A stretch of 64,000 nucleotides of DNA from SVFI01 sp045535935 (GCA_045535935.1 JAZSMO010000022.1:1-64000), one strand, 5' to 3'; counted from the first letter of the stretch, positions 1 to 8,747 are shown. Numbers and translations are program-made. The notes: a model not told the origin generated them from the sequence alone.

Positions 1-207
1 GTCGTGGCTAACATTTTGGCGGAGGTGCTGGTACCTTTGACACCGGTGATTGTGAATCAGTTAAAACCGGGCGGAATTTATATTACATCGGGAATTATCA
101 GTGGAAAAGAAGGACTTGTTCAAAAAGCTGCGACAGATGCGGGAATGGAAATTGTGGAAGTGACGCAGCAGGGCGAGTGGATGAGTGTGACGGCGAGAAA
201 GGGTTAG
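1..207 (+). CDS. prmA: Ribosomal protein L11 methyltransferase, C-terminal part
   Basis: The reading frame is open at the left window edge, so only the last 68 codons are present. PrmA uses S-adenosylmethionine to methylate ribosomal protein L11. The fragment begins with the family hallmark (V)VANILA, then has a KPGG turn followed by the SGII segment, and ends with a GEWMSV strand; all are typical of the last third of the PrmA Rossmann methyltransferase fold. The next gene, rsmE, begins one base after its stop codon, the usual prmA-rsmE pairing in Firmicutes. The identification rests on these motifs and the neighbour. Confidence 0.9.
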   Translation, partial: VVANILAEVLVPLTPVIVNQLKPGGIYITSGIISGKEGLVQKAATDAGMEIVEVTQQGEWMSVTARKG

Positions 208-208
208 C

Positions 209-958
209 ATGTACCAATTTTTTGTAGAACCGGAAGCGATTGCGGGTAACCGCGTATCGATTACGGGCAAAGATGTCAATCATATAAAAAATGTGCTTCG
301 CATGAAAGAAGGCGAAGAGTTAGCGGTCAGCAACGGAGTAGACGGCAAAGAATACCGCTGCGGAATCTTGTCGCTCTCCGAGGATGAAATTCGGTGTGAG
401 GTGCGGTTTGTCAAAGAAGACGCAGTGGAGCTTCCGGTCAGAGTATATCTGTTTCAAGGGCTCCCGAAAGCGGACAAGATGGAACTGATTATTCAGAAGG
501 CGGTGGAGCTTGGTGTACATGAGATTGTTCCTGTGGCAACAAAGCGGGCAGTGGTAAAGCTTGATGCCAAAAAGGAAAAAAGTAAGATTGTGCGCTGGCA
601 ATCGATTGCAGAAGCGGCGGCCAAGCAGAGCAAGCGGGCTTGTATACCTCAAGTGACGGAAGTTATGAATTTTAAAGAGGCAATAAAAAAAGCCGGTGAG
701 ATGAATGTAAAACTGATTCCGTACGAAATGGCAGAAGATATGTCCCATACCAGAGCACTCATAAAATCGATTAAGCCGGGAAATTCCGTGGCGGTGTTTA
801 TCGGTCCGGAAGGTGGATTTGCAGAGGAAGAGATTGAGTTTGCCACAGAAAACAATGTGACTCCGGTTACCCTTGGCAAACGAATTTTGCGCACGGAGAC
901 GGCGGGGATGACCATGCTTTCCATTCTTATGTATGAGCTGGAAGGACGGTCACAGTAA
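209..958 (+). CDS. rsmE: 16S rRNA (uracil1498-N3)-methyltransferase
   Basis: 249 residues, the usual length for RsmE, which methylates N3 of U1498 in 16S rRNA. The N-terminal half is a PUA-like RNA-binding region. The C-terminal half carries the SPOUT-fold signatures GPEGGFAEEEIEF and LGKRILRTETA, which form the knotted SAM pocket. It starts one base after the prmA stop, so the two are cotranscribed and probably translationally coupled. An AAAGGG lies just upstream of the ATG. No unusual features were seen. Confidence 0.95.
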   Translation: MYQFFVEPEAIAGNRVSITGKDVNHIKNVLRMKEGEELAVSNGVDGKEYRCGILSLSEDEIRCEVRFVKEDAVELPVRVYLFQGLPKADKMELIIQKAVELGVHEIVPVATKRAVVKLDAKKEKSKIVRWQSIAEAAAKQSKRACIPQVTEVMNFKEAIKKAGEMNVKLIPYEMAEDMSHTRALIKSIKPGNSVAVFIGPEGGFAEEEIEFATENNVTPVTLGKRILRTETAGMTMLSILMYELEGRSQ

Positions 959-1010
959 GAGCCGGAAACGCATATGATATAACATGGTAAAAGCTGAAAG
1001 GAAGACGGAA

Positions 1011-2165
1011 ATGGAAATATATTTGGATAATTCGGCAACGACACGTGCGCAGAAAGAAGTAGTTGACATTGTCAGTCGTGTCATGTATGAAGATTACGGT
1101 AATCCGTCCAGTATGCATCAAAAGGGCGTTGATGCTGAAAAATATGTTAAAAATGCCAAGGAGATCATTGCAAGGATCTTGAAGGTGCAAGAGAAGGAGA
1201 TTTTCTTTACTTCCGGCGGAACGGAGTCGGACAACTGGGCACTTATGGGCGCAGCCAGTGCCAACAGCCGGGCGGGGAGACATCTTATAACGACCCGCAT
1301 TGAGCATCCGGCGGTGCTTCAGACGATGGAATATCTGGAGTCCATCGGATATGAGGTCACTTACCTTCCGGTAGATAAAGACGGAATCGTGCGGCTCGAC
1401 AAGCTGGAAGAAGCGATTCGGCCGGACACGATTCTTGTATCTGTTATGCATGTCAATAATGAAGTGGGGGCATTGCAACCGGTGGACGAAATCGGTGCGC
1501 TCATTAAACGTAACAATCCGAAGACACTGTTTCATGTGGACGCTGTGCAAAGTTTTGGAAAGTACAAAATATTCCCGAAAAAATGGAACATTGACATGCT
1601 TTCGGTCAGTGGTCACAAGATTCACGGGCCGAAGGGTACCGGATTTTTATATATCGATGAAAAAGTGAAGATTAAGCCGATTGTGTTCGGCGGCGGACAG
1701 CAGAAGGGAATGCGATCCGGAACGGAAAATGTTCCGGGAACCGCCGGCCTCGGAAAGGCTTGTGAACTCATATATAGAGATTTGGCGGAGGATGTGGAGC
1801 GTCTGTATCGTCTGAAACGATATTTTACGGATCAGATTTTAGAGATAGATAATGTAAAAATAAATGGGCCTTTGTACGAAAAAGGAGCGCCGCACATTGT
1901 CAGTGTGTCGTTTGGCGGCGTGCGAAGCGAGGTGCTTCTTCATGCGCTGGAGGACAGAGGAATCTGTGTGTCGGCGGGAAGCGCATGCGCAACCAATAAG
2001 CATACGGTGAGCGCGACACTTAAGAGTATGGGTGTGGCACAGGAAATGCTCGATTCCACTATAAGATTCAGTTTCAGTATCTTTACAACAAAGGAGGAAC
2101 TGGACTATACTTTGAGATGTCTGGGTGAACTTTTGCCGATGCTTAGAAAATACACACGGCACTAA
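1011..2165 (+). CDS. Cysteine desulfurase (NifS/IscS family)
   Basis: PLP enzyme that takes sulfur from cysteine and forms a persulfide. The PLP-binding lysine lies in SGHKIHGPKG and the catalytic cysteine in GSACATNKHT. I chose ATG 1011 (384 residues) over ATG 984 because GAAAGGAAGA sits at proper distance before it and the protein then begins MEIYLDNSATTR, the normal family start. It lies directly before thiI, so it probably donates sulfur to ThiI for 4-thiouridine in tRNA, as the NifZ-ThiI pair does in Bacillus. A wider role in Fe-S assembly cannot be excluded from sequence. Confidence 0.93.
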   Translation: MEIYLDNSATTRAQKEVVDIVSRVMYEDYGNPSSMHQKGVDAEKYVKNAKEIIARILKVQEKEIFFTSGGTESDNWALMGAASANSRAGRHLITTRIEHPAVLQTMEYLESIGYEVTYLPVDKDGIVRLDKLEEAIRPDTILVSVMHVNNEVGALQPVDEIGALIKRNNPKTLFHVDAVQSFGKYKIFPKKWNIDMLSVSGHKIHGPKGTGFLYIDEKVKIKPIVFGGGQQKGMRSGTENVPGTAGLGKACELIYRDLAEDVERLYRLKRYFTDQILEIDNVKINGPLYEKGAPHIVSVSFGGVRSEVLLHALEDRGICVSAGSACATNKHTVSATLKSMGVAQEMLDSTIRFSFSIFTTKEELDYTLRCLGELLPMLRKYTRH

Positions 2166-2198
2166 GGAAAATGAAAAAGAAAAAACAGGAGAGAAACT

Positions 2199-3377
2199 AT
2201 GTTTACAGCATTTTTGATTAAATACGCAGAGATAGGGGTAAAGGGAAGAAACCGCTATATGTTTGAGGATGCGTTGGTGGAACAGATCCGCTTTGCGCTT
2301 ACCAAGGTGGAAGGAGAGTTTTCGCTCCGAAAGACCCAGGGAAGAATATATGTGGATGCTGTTTCGGATTTTGATTATGACGAGACAGTGGATGCGCTGA
2401 AAAAAGTGTTTGGTATTTCGGGCATTTGTCCTGTCGTCTATGTGGAAGACGAAGGGTTTGAAAAGCTGTCTGAAGTCATTGTGGATTATATCGGGAAGGT
2501 GTATCCGGAGAAAAATAAATCATTTAAGGTGTTTGCAAGACGTGCGCGCAAAAATTATCCGATGGATTCCATGACGATCAACTGCGAACTCGGAGGGGTG
2601 ATTTTGGATGCATATCCGGATATGAAAGTAGATGTGCATCATCCGGAGATTGAGCTGAGTGTGGAGATTCGCGAAAAGATATATATTTATTCGGAGACGA
2701 TTCCGGGACAGGGCGGAATGCCTGTCGGAACCGGAGGAAAGGCTATGCTGCTTCTCTCAGGAGGTATCGATTCGCCGGTGGCCGGTTATATGATCAGTAA
2801 AAGAGGTGTTAAGCTGGAAGCAGTTTATTTCCATGCGCCGCCATACACTTCCGAGCGTGCAAAACAGAAGGTGGTGGATCTGGCGAAATATGTATCGGTA
2901 TATTCCGGTCCGATGAAACTGCATGTGATTAATTTTACAGATATTCAGCTTGCTATTTATGAGAAATGCCCGCATGATGAGCTGACAATTATTATGCGGC
3001 GTTATATGATGCGCATTGCGGAGATGATCGCAAGAGAGACAGATTGTCTCGGCCTTGTAACCGGAGAGAGTATCGGACAGGTGGCATCCCAGACGATGCA
3101 GAGTCTGATTTCGACCAATGAAGTTTGTGAACTTCCGGTGTATCGACCTCTGATTGCCTTTGACAAGCAGGATATCGTGGATATTTCCGAAAGGATTAAT
3201 ACGTATGAGACGTCTATTCAGCCTTACGAAGATTGCTGCACAATCTTTGTGGCAAAGCATCCGGTTACCAAGCCGAATGTAAAAGTAATCCGCGGTCACG
3301 AGAAAAATCTGGACGATGTAATCGATGAATTGGTAAAGACAGCGCTTGAGACAAGAGAAATCATTGAAATTGAGTAA
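2199..3377 (+). CDS. thiI: tRNA sulfurtransferase ThiI
   Basis: 392 residues. The N-terminal part is a ferredoxin-like plus THUMP RNA-binding region. The central PP-loop ATP site is LLSGGIDSPVAGYMISKRGV, which adenylates U8 of tRNA. The protein ends soon after the PP-loop domain and has no rhodanese domain, as is usual for Gram-positive ThiI. Start ATG 2199 is preceded by CAGGAGAG. It follows the cysteine desulfurase by 33 bases, so the two form a sulfur-relay operon. The main product is expected to be s4U8; a role in thiamine thiazole synthesis is less certain in this short form. Confidence 0.95.
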   Translation: MFTAFLIKYAEIGVKGRNRYMFEDALVEQIRFALTKVEGEFSLRKTQGRIYVDAVSDFDYDETVDALKKVFGISGICPVVYVEDEGFEKLSEVIVDYIGKVYPEKNKSFKVFARRARKNYPMDSMTINCELGGVILDAYPDMKVDVHHPEIELSVEIREKIYIYSETIPGQGGMPVGTGGKAMLLLSGGIDSPVAGYMISKRGVKLEAVYFHAPPYTSERAKQKVVDLAKYVSVYSGPMKLHVINFTDIQLAIYEKCPHDELTIIMRRYMMRIAEMIARETDCLGLVTGESIGQVASQTMQSLISTNEVCELPVYRPLIAFDKQDIVDISERINTYETSIQPYEDCCTIFVAKHPVTKPNVKVIRGHEKNLDDVIDELVKTALETREIIEIE

Positions 3378-3404
3378 AAGTCGGCCGCAGGGCTGATTTG
3401 TGCA

Positions 3405-3437
3405 AACAAAAAAGAACAGGGCGTCTGCCCTGTTCTT
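3405..3437 (-). terminator. Intrinsic terminator of the HPr-like gene
   Basis: An 11-bp perfect stem (3412-3422 with 3427-3437) closes a 4-base loop. The uninterrupted run of A on the + strand just left of it reads as a T tract on the - strand, so it terminates the leftward HPr-like transcript. It may also stop thiI transcripts, though no T tract follows on that side. Confidence 0.75.
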
Positions 3438-3460
3438 AAAAGTTCGGTGTGAAGTGAAGA

Positions 3461-3691
3461 TTATACAGTGTAATTCTTAAGAATTTCCATAACATCTTCT
3501 GCGCCATCCTCTGCATGGATGTTTAAATCGATCGGTTTAGAAAGGTCTAAACTGAAGATACCCATGATAGATTTAGCGTCGATTACGTATCTTCCGGATA
3601 CTAAATCGAAATCATAATCAAATTTTGTAATATCATTTACGAATGATTTTACCTTGTCGATTGAATTTAAAGAAATCTGTACTGTTTTCAT
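3461..3691 (-). CDS. HPr-like protein lacking the phospho-histidine segment
   Basis: 76 residues on the minus strand between thiI and mtaB. The second half aligns with phosphocarrier HPr, including AKSIMGIFSLD, the region around the regulatory serine (here Ser41, equivalent to HPr Ser46). The first half goes from SLNS straight to IDKVKSF and lacks the GLHARPA loop with the phosphorylated His15, so it cannot act as an ordinary PTS phosphocarrier. It has an AAGGAGG site before its ATG, its own promoter and its own terminator, so it is an expressed single gene. A regulatory role through the serine surface is inference only. Confidence 0.8.
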   Translation of the reverse strand: MKTVQISLNSIDKVKSFVNDITKFDYDFDLVSGRYVIDAKSIMGIFSLDLSKPIDLNIHAEDGAEDVMEILKNYTV

Positions 3692-3727
3692 TTTCTAATT
3701 CCTCCTTCTTCTTTAATACCTTCGCCT

Positions 3728-3759
3728 ATTATACTAAATGCAGGAGTTTGAAAAGTCAA
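3728..3759 (-). promoter_or_regulatory. Promoter of the HPr-like gene
   Basis: On the minus strand TTGACT (3754-3759) lies 17 bases before TAGTAT and overlaps TATAAT-like bases at 3728-3733. It is positioned 37 or more bases upstream of the minus-strand start codon at 3691. Confidence 0.6.
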
Positions 3760-3793
3760 TACGAAAACCTTACAAAAAAAAGAGAGGAAACAG

Positions 3794-5170
3794 ATGAAAA
3801 GTGTGGCATTCCATAACCTTGGTTGCAAGGTGAATTCTTATGAAATGGACGTTATGCAGCAATTCTTACAAAAAAGAGGTTATGAAATTGTTGAATTTAA
3901 CCAAAAAGCGGACATTTACATCATAAATACATGCACGGTAACGAATATAGCAGACCGAAAAAGCAGACAGATGATTCACCGTGCAAAGAAGCAGAATCCG
4001 GAGAGCGTTGTGGTGGCTGTCGGCTGTTATGTACAGACAGCGGCTCAAAAAATCGAGGAAGATCCTTATATTGATCTCGCAATTGGAAATAATCGTAAAA
4101 AGGATATTGTTTCTATTGTGGAAGCGTTTTTGGACAAGAGGCAGGGGGTGTTCGAGACAGGTCGGGCACCGGAGATGCTCAAAACCTTAGACGGGACGAC
4201 GATTCCTGATATTTCAAAAGAAAAAGAATATGAAGAAATGCAGATGGAGACTACGGCGGAGCATACCCGTGCGTATATTAAAGTGCAGGATGGTTGTAAC
4301 CAGTTTTGCAGCTACTGCGTGATCCCTTATGCAAGAGGACGCGTGCGGTCAAGGAAACCGGAACATGTTGTGGAAGAGGTTCGCACGCTCGCAAAAGCAG
4401 GGTATAAAGAGGTTGTTCTGACCGGAATTCACCTCAGCTCTTACGGACTTGATTTTCGCGGGGAGGCTTACAATGTAACGCAGAGCAGCGACCTTTTGGA
4501 ATTGATTGAGAAAGTGCATAAGGTGGAAGGGATCTGCAGAATCAGGTTGGGGTCTTTGGAACCCCGGATTGTAACGGAGGAGTTTGCCAGACGGCTTTCC
4601 GATATGCCGAAGATTTGTCCGCATTTTCATCTTTCCCTTCAGAGTGGATGCGACAGTGTTCTTGTCCGTATGAATCGCAGATATACATGCAGAGAGTTTG
4701 CTGAGGGTGTGCGGATTTTGAGAGAATATTTTGACCATCCGGCCATCACCACTGATGTCATCACCGGTTTTCCGGGAGAGACGGAGGAGGAATTTGCACA
4801 GACGGTAAAGTTTTTGGAGGAGATCCGCTTTTTTGAGATGCATGTGTTCCCGTATTCCAGAAGAGAGGGGACGGTGGCGGCCGCCATGCCCGGTCAGTTG
4901 ACAGAAAAAATCAAAAAGGATCGCAGTAGTGTGCTTCTGGAAATGGATAAAAGGCATTCTGCGGATTTTCGTGCACATTACATCGGCAGAGAGGTCCTTG
5001 TGTTGTTCGAACAAAAGCAGGTAATCGGTGAGGAAGAATATTATGTGGGACATACACCGGATTATGTGAAGGTGGCGGTTAAAGCAGACGAGAATCTCAT
5101 CAATCGGGAAGAGCGATGCCTTGTGCTGGCCATGCAAAACGAGGATACCGTTTTTGCGCAAAAGAATTGA
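3794..5170 (+). CDS. mtaB: tRNA (t6A37) methylthiotransferase MtaB
   Basis: 458 residues, a radical-SAM methylthiotransferase that turns t6A37 into ms2t6A in ANN-decoding tRNAs. The N-terminal UPF0004 domain carries cysteines at about 11, 47 and 78 (LGCKVNSYE, NTCTVTN, VGCYVQ) for the auxiliary Fe-S cluster. The radical-SAM motif is CNQFCSYC at about residues 168-175. A C-terminal TRAM-like region ends the protein. GAGAGGAAACAG precedes the ATG. It is transcribed away from the HPr-like gene. MtaB is preferred over MiaB because of the NLGCKVN start typical of the MtaB branch. Confidence 0.92.
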   Translation: MKSVAFHNLGCKVNSYEMDVMQQFLQKRGYEIVEFNQKADIYIINTCTVTNIADRKSRQMIHRAKKQNPESVVVAVGCYVQTAAQKIEEDPYIDLAIGNNRKKDIVSIVEAFLDKRQGVFETGRAPEMLKTLDGTTIPDISKEKEYEEMQMETTAEHTRAYIKVQDGCNQFCSYCVIPYARGRVRSRKPEHVVEEVRTLAKAGYKEVVLTGIHLSSYGLDFRGEAYNVTQSSDLLELIEKVHKVEGICRIRLGSLEPRIVTEEFARRLSDMPKICPHFHLSLQSGCDSVLVRMNRRYTCREFAEGVRILREYFDHPAITTDVITGFPGETEEEFAQTVKFLEEIRFFEMHVFPYSRREGTVAAAMPGQLTEKIKKDRSSVLLEMDKRHSADFRAHYIGREVLVLFEQKQVIGEEEYYVGHTPDYVKVAVKADENLINREERCLVLAMQNEDTVFAQKN

Positions 5171-5195
5171 GTTTATCGTAAAGTAGTGTTATAAT
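5167..5195 (+). promoter_or_regulatory. Promoter of the ireB-ruvX operon
   Basis: TTGAGT (5167-5172), a 17-base spacer and a perfect TATAAT (5190-5195). The -35 box overlaps the mtaB stop codon, so ireB and the genes after it can be transcribed independently of mtaB. Confidence 0.8.
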
Positions 5196-5247
5196 CATAG
5201 TGGTATACGATGGAAAAGTATGAGAATTACGACAACGATAATCAGAA

Positions 5248-5526
5248 ATGGGGCGTGATGAAATGCAGGATTTAGGAAATACACAATATTTTAAAGTAGA
5301 GGTGGAACCGGAGACAGGCGTGAAGGTAGTACTGTCAACTGTATATGAAGCCTTGAGCGAAAAAGGATACAATCCGGTGAATCAGATTGTAGGTTATATT
5401 ATGTCCGGAGACCCTACTTACATTACCAGTCACAAAAATGCCAGAAGTCTGATCATGAAAGTGGAGCGGGATGAGCTGGTAGAAGAAATGCTCAAAGAGT
5501 ATATCAAGACGAACCATTGGAAATAG
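5248..5526 (+). CDS. ireB: IreB family regulatory phosphoprotein (DUF965)
   Basis: Up to 92 residues. The core EKGYNPVNQIVGYIMSGDP and ARSLIMKVERDE are diagnostic of the family of small proteins phosphorylated by the PASTA kinase IreK in Enterococcus, where IreB restrains cephalosporin resistance. It begins at ATG 5248 or, in frame, ATG 5263; neither has a strong ribosome site, and the second gives MQDLGNTQYF, closer to usual family starts. It heads the ireB-ruvX-DUF1292 cluster kept across Firmicutes. The link to a PASTA kinase here is inferred from the family. Confidence 0.92.
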   Translation: MGRDEMQDLGNTQYFKVEVEPETGVKVVLSTVYEALSEKGYNPVNQIVGYIMSGDPTYITSHKNARSLIMKVERDELVEEMLKEYIKTNHWK

Positions 5527-5538
5527 TGAGGATACGAC

Positions 5539-5985
5539 ATGCGTATTATGGGTTTGGATGTGGGCTCAAAGACGGTGGGAGTTGCGGTGAGTGATCCGCT
5601 TCTTTTAACGGCTCAGAGCTTGGAAATTGTGCGCAGAAAGTCAGAAAATAAGCTGAGACAGACATACGCCAGAATAGAAGAGCTGGCGCAGGAATATGAA
5701 GTGGAGAAGTTTGTGGTAGGCTTACCGAAGAACATGAATGCAACAGAGGGAGAACGGGCAGAAAAATCCCGTGAGTTTGCAGATGCTCTGTTTCGGCGCA
5801 CCGGTATTGAGGTGGTGCTGTGGGATGAGAGATTGACTACAGTTGCGGCGGATAAGACAATGATGGAAGCAGGGATTCGCAGAGAGAATCGGAAAGAATA
5901 TGTGGATGCGATTGCTGCTTCTTATATTTTGCAAGGATATTTGGATTTTCTCCGTAATCAGGAGGAAATTGCAGACAGAGATTAA
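5539..5985 (+). CDS. ruvX: Putative pre-16S rRNA nuclease / Holliday junction resolvase RuvX
   Basis: 148 residues, YqgF family with an RNase H-like fold. MRIMGLDVGSKTVGVAVSDP supplies the first catalytic aspartate, GLPKNMNATEGERAEKS the family loop, and WDERLTT plus VDAIAASYIL the remaining acidic residues. It acts in 16S rRNA 5' end maturation and/or branched DNA resolution. It follows ireB by 12 bases, so cotranscription is expected. Confidence 0.95.
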   Translation: MRIMGLDVGSKTVGVAVSDPLLLTAQSLEIVRRKSENKLRQTYARIEELAQEYEVEKFVVGLPKNMNATEGERAEKSREFADALFRRTGIEVVLWDERLTTVAADKTMMEAGIRRENRKEYVDAIAASYILQGYLDFLRNQEEIADRD

Positions 5986-5999
5986 GTATAGGAGAACAG

Positions 6000-6269
6000 A
6001 TGGAAAAGATTACATTTACACCGGAAACAGATGAGGAAGCAATCCAGCTTTTTGTGTTGGAGAAGACCCGGCTTGGCGGAGTGGATTATCTGCTTGTGAC
6101 AGATCGGGAAGAAGGAGATGCGCAGGCGCTGATTCTTAAGGATGTGACGGCAGATCATGGAGATGAGAGCACATATGCTGTAGTTTCCGATGACAAGGAA
6201 TTGGAAGCGGTCGCAGCTGTTTTTGAGAGTATACTGGAAGACATTGCATTTGTCGAGGATGAAGAATAA
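6000..6269 (+). CDS. DUF1292 family protein (YrzB-like)
   Basis: 89 residues, acidic. The order of strands around FVLEKTRLGGVDYLLVTD, the DAQALILKD segment and the glutamate/aspartate-rich end match DUF1292 proteins, whose function is unknown. It is placed as usual directly after ruvX. ATAGGAGAACAG provides a ribosome site 5 bases before the ATG. Confidence 0.9.
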   Translation: MEKITFTPETDEEAIQLFVLEKTRLGGVDYLLVTDREEGDAQALILKDVTADHGDESTYAVVSDDKELEAVAAVFESILEDIAFVEDEE

Positions 6270-6306
6270 GAGAATATCTCGCAAAGAGAATTTGGAGGAA
6301 AGATAA

Positions 6307-7959
6307 TTGAATAGTAAGCTTAAAATCATACCATTAGGTGGTTTGGAGCAGATCGGAATGAATATTACTGCCTTTGAGTACGAAGACAGTATTATTGTTG
6401 TGGATTGCGGTTTGGCTTTTCCTGAGGATGATATGCTTGGAATCGATCTTGTGATTCCGGATATCACATACCTGAAGGAGAATGCAGATAAAGTTAAGGG
6501 CTTTATGATTACGCACGGACATGAGGATCATATCGGAGCGCTTCCTTATGTTCTGAAAGAACTTCCGGTGCCGCTTTATGCGACCAAACTTACAATGGGA
6601 GTTATTGAACGAAAGCTGGCAGAACATGGAATGGACAAGTTGACCAAACGCAAGGTGGTCAAATTCGGTCAGCATATTAATCTGGGACAGCTCAGAGTAG
6701 AATTTATTAAAACGAATCACAGCATTGCGGATGCAGCAGCTTTGGCGATTTATTCGCCGGCCGGAATCGTGGTGCACACCGGAGATTTCAAGGTGGATTA
6801 TACACCGGTGTTCGGAGATGCCATCGATTTGCAGAGATTTGCAGAGTTGGGCAAAAAGGGTGTGCTCGCGTTGATGTGCGACAGTACCAATGCGGAGAGA
6901 CCGGGATTCACGCCGTCGGAAAGAACAGTCGGAGTTGCTTTTGACAATATTTTTTCGGAACATCAGAAGACCAGATTGATTATTGCGACATTCGCATCCA
7001 ACGTGGATCGCGTGCAGCAGATTATCAATTCGGCTTATAAATATGGCCGCAAGGTTGTTGTGGAAGGCCGTAGTATGGTGAATATTATTGATACGGCGAT
7101 GAATTTGGGATATATCAGTATTCCGGACAATACCTTGATCGATATTGAAGAATTGAAGAACTATCCGGATGAAAAAACCGTGATTATTACGACGGGGAGC
7201 CAGGGAGAGAGTATGGCGGCACTCAGCCGTATGGCAAATGGTATGCATCGCAAGATCCATATCGGACCGTTTGATACGGTTATTTTCTCTTCCAATCCGA
7301 TACCGGGCAATGAAAAAGCGGTTTCAAAGGTAATCAATGAGCTGTATGCAAAAGGTGCGGATGTGATTTTCCAGGATGCCCATGTTTCGGGACATGCATG
7401 TCAGGAGGAGATCAAATTGATTTACTCGCTGGTACAGCCGAAGTATGCGGTTCCGGTGCACGGAGAGTATCGCCATCTGCAGGCGCAGGCTAACCTTTTA
7501 AAACAGCTTGGTATGAATAAAGATGATATATTTATTCTCCGTTCGGGCGAGGTGCTGGAGTTGGATGGCGAGAGCGCAGAAGTCACCGGTAAAGTGCCGG
7601 TCGGCTCTATATTTGTCGACGGACTCGGTGTAGGTGACGTGGGAAATATCGTGCTTCGCGACAGACAGCGTCTGGCGGAAGACGGTATAGTCATTGTTGT
7701 TGTGGCACTGGATTGTGAAAACAATTACATTGTCTCAGGGCCGGATATCGTTTCCCGCGGATTTGTTTACGTGAGAGAGGCGGATGAACTCCTGGATGAG
7801 GCACAGCTTCTTGTGGCGGATATTTTAGAGGATTGTATTCATAGAAATATATCCGACTGGGGTAGAATGAAAAATATAGTGAGAGATGATCTCAGCGAAT
7901 ATTTGTGGAAAAAAACAAAGAGACGTCCAATGATTCTTCCAATCATTATGGAAGTGTAG
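6307..7959 (+). CDS. rnj: Ribonuclease J
   Basis: 550 residues. Metallo-beta-lactamase/beta-CASP ribonuclease of mRNA decay and rRNA maturation with endo- and 5'-3' exonuclease activity. THGHEDHIG (His70, His72, Asp74, His75) binds the metals, HTGDFKVDYT and PVHGEYRHL supply later metal and beta-CASP residues. The start codon is TTG, read from TTGGAGGAAAG eight bases upstream, and gives MNSKLKIIPLGGLEQIG. The length is typical. It follows DUF1292 by 37 bases and likely shares the operon. Confidence 0.95.
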   Translation: MNSKLKIIPLGGLEQIGMNITAFEYEDSIIVVDCGLAFPEDDMLGIDLVIPDITYLKENADKVKGFMITHGHEDHIGALPYVLKELPVPLYATKLTMGVIERKLAEHGMDKLTKRKVVKFGQHINLGQLRVEFIKTNHSIADAAALAIYSPAGIVVHTGDFKVDYTPVFGDAIDLQRFAELGKKGVLALMCDSTNAERPGFTPSERTVGVAFDNIFSEHQKTRLIIATFASNVDRVQQIINSAYKYGRKVVVEGRSMVNIIDTAMNLGYISIPDNTLIDIEELKNYPDEKTVIITTGSQGESMAALSRMANGMHRKIHIGPFDTVIFSSNPIPGNEKAVSKVINELYAKGADVIFQDAHVSGHACQEEIKLIYSLVQPKYAVPVHGEYRHLQAQANLLKQLGMNKDDIFILRSGEVLELDGESAEVTGKVPVGSIFVDGLGVGDVGNIVLRDRQRLAEDGIVIVVVALDCENNYIVSGPDIVSRGFVYVREADELLDEAQLLVADILEDCIHRNISDWGRMKNIVRDDLSEYLWKKTKRRPMILPIIMEV

Positions 7960-7981
7960 GACGGCGGATAAGGGTGGTTTC

Positions 7982-8314
7982 ATGTTAGAAATACAGGGAG
8001 AACTCGACGAATTTGTTGAAAAACTGAAGAATACGGAAGTTTACCGGGAATATGAAATACAAAGAGATAAGCTGAAAGAGAATCCGGAACTGAAGCAAAG
8101 GGTGGATGATTTTCGCCGCCGCAATTATGAATTGCAGACGAGGAATTATCCGGACAATATCTACGATGAAATGGAAAGATTTCAAAGAGATAATGAGGCG
8201 TTTCAGGCGATTCCGCAGGTGCGGGATTTTTTGCAGGCTGAGCTTGCCTTTTGCCGTATGATTCAAAAAGTGACGACAACAATCGTGGAAGCGGTTTCTG
8301 AGGATTTTGAGTAG
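7982..8314 (+). CDS. YlbF/YmcA family protein
   Basis: 110 residues, almost wholly alpha-helical and charged, with the Com_YlbF domain pattern (KLKNTEVYREYEIQRDKLKENPELKQRVDDFR with later AELAFCRMIQKV). In Bacillus, YlbF, YmcA and YaaT form a complex that directs RNase Y processing and affects competence and sporulation. Its place right after RNase J fits an RNA-processing role, which is an inference from position. A GGGTGG site precedes the ATG. Confidence 0.82.
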   Translation: MLEIQGELDEFVEKLKNTEVYREYEIQRDKLKENPELKQRVDDFRRRNYELQTRNYPDNIYDEMERFQRDNEAFQAIPQVRDFLQAELAFCRMIQKVTTTIVEAVSEDFE

Positions 8315-8329
8315 AAAAGAGGAAGAAAA

Positions 8330-8731
8330 GTGAGCGTAAAACAAGTATTGGGCGCAATATTAAATATGGTATTCCGATTATCAATCGCCTGTATCGTAGT
8401 CGTTTTGGTGTATCGGGCAGCAATGTACTCCTACCACTTCGGATATATGGTATTTGCCGATGCAGCGAAGGAAGCGTCTCCGGGACGTGATGTCAATATC
8501 GTGGTTGAGACAGGTGACGATGTTATGGATATCGGTGAGACACTTGAGAGAAGAGGGCTGATTTCCGATGCAAAAATCTTTGTTGTCCAGGCGATTCTGC
8601 TTGAGTACAAAGACAAAATCATCCCGGGAGAATATACGCTGAACACTTCCATGAAGGCGGATGAAATGATACAGTTGATGGCAGGGGTTGCATCAGAGGA
8701 ATCGGAAGAGGATTCGGGCGCCGATCTGTAA
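8330..8731 (+). CDS. MltG/YceG-like membrane protein without catalytic domain
   Basis: 133 residues with a GTG start read from AGAGGAAGAAAA. One transmembrane helix (about residues 10-30, SIACIVVVLVYRAAMYSYHF region) is followed by a LysM-like region (VETGDDVMDIGETLERRGLISDAKIF) that matches the N-terminal module of endolytic transglycosylase MltG. The catalytic YceG domain (about 200 residues) is absent and the protein ends in an acidic tail after EYTLNTSMKADEMIQLM. The position equals yrrL (mltG) in Bacillus. It may be a stand-alone peptidoglycan-binding membrane anchor. Confidence 0.75.
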   Translation: MSVKQVLGAILNMVFRLSIACIVVVLVYRAAMYSYHFGYMVFADAAKEASPGRDVNIVVETGDDVMDIGETLERRGLISDAKIFVVQAILLEYKDKIIPGEYTLNTSMKADEMIQLMAGVASEESEEDSGADL

Positions 8732-8747
8732 AAGGAGACAAAAGAAG

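Noticed and set aside
5167..5247. Riboswitch in the ireB leader
   Set aside because: The leader is only about 50 bases with no stable folded domain; a plain promoter explains it.
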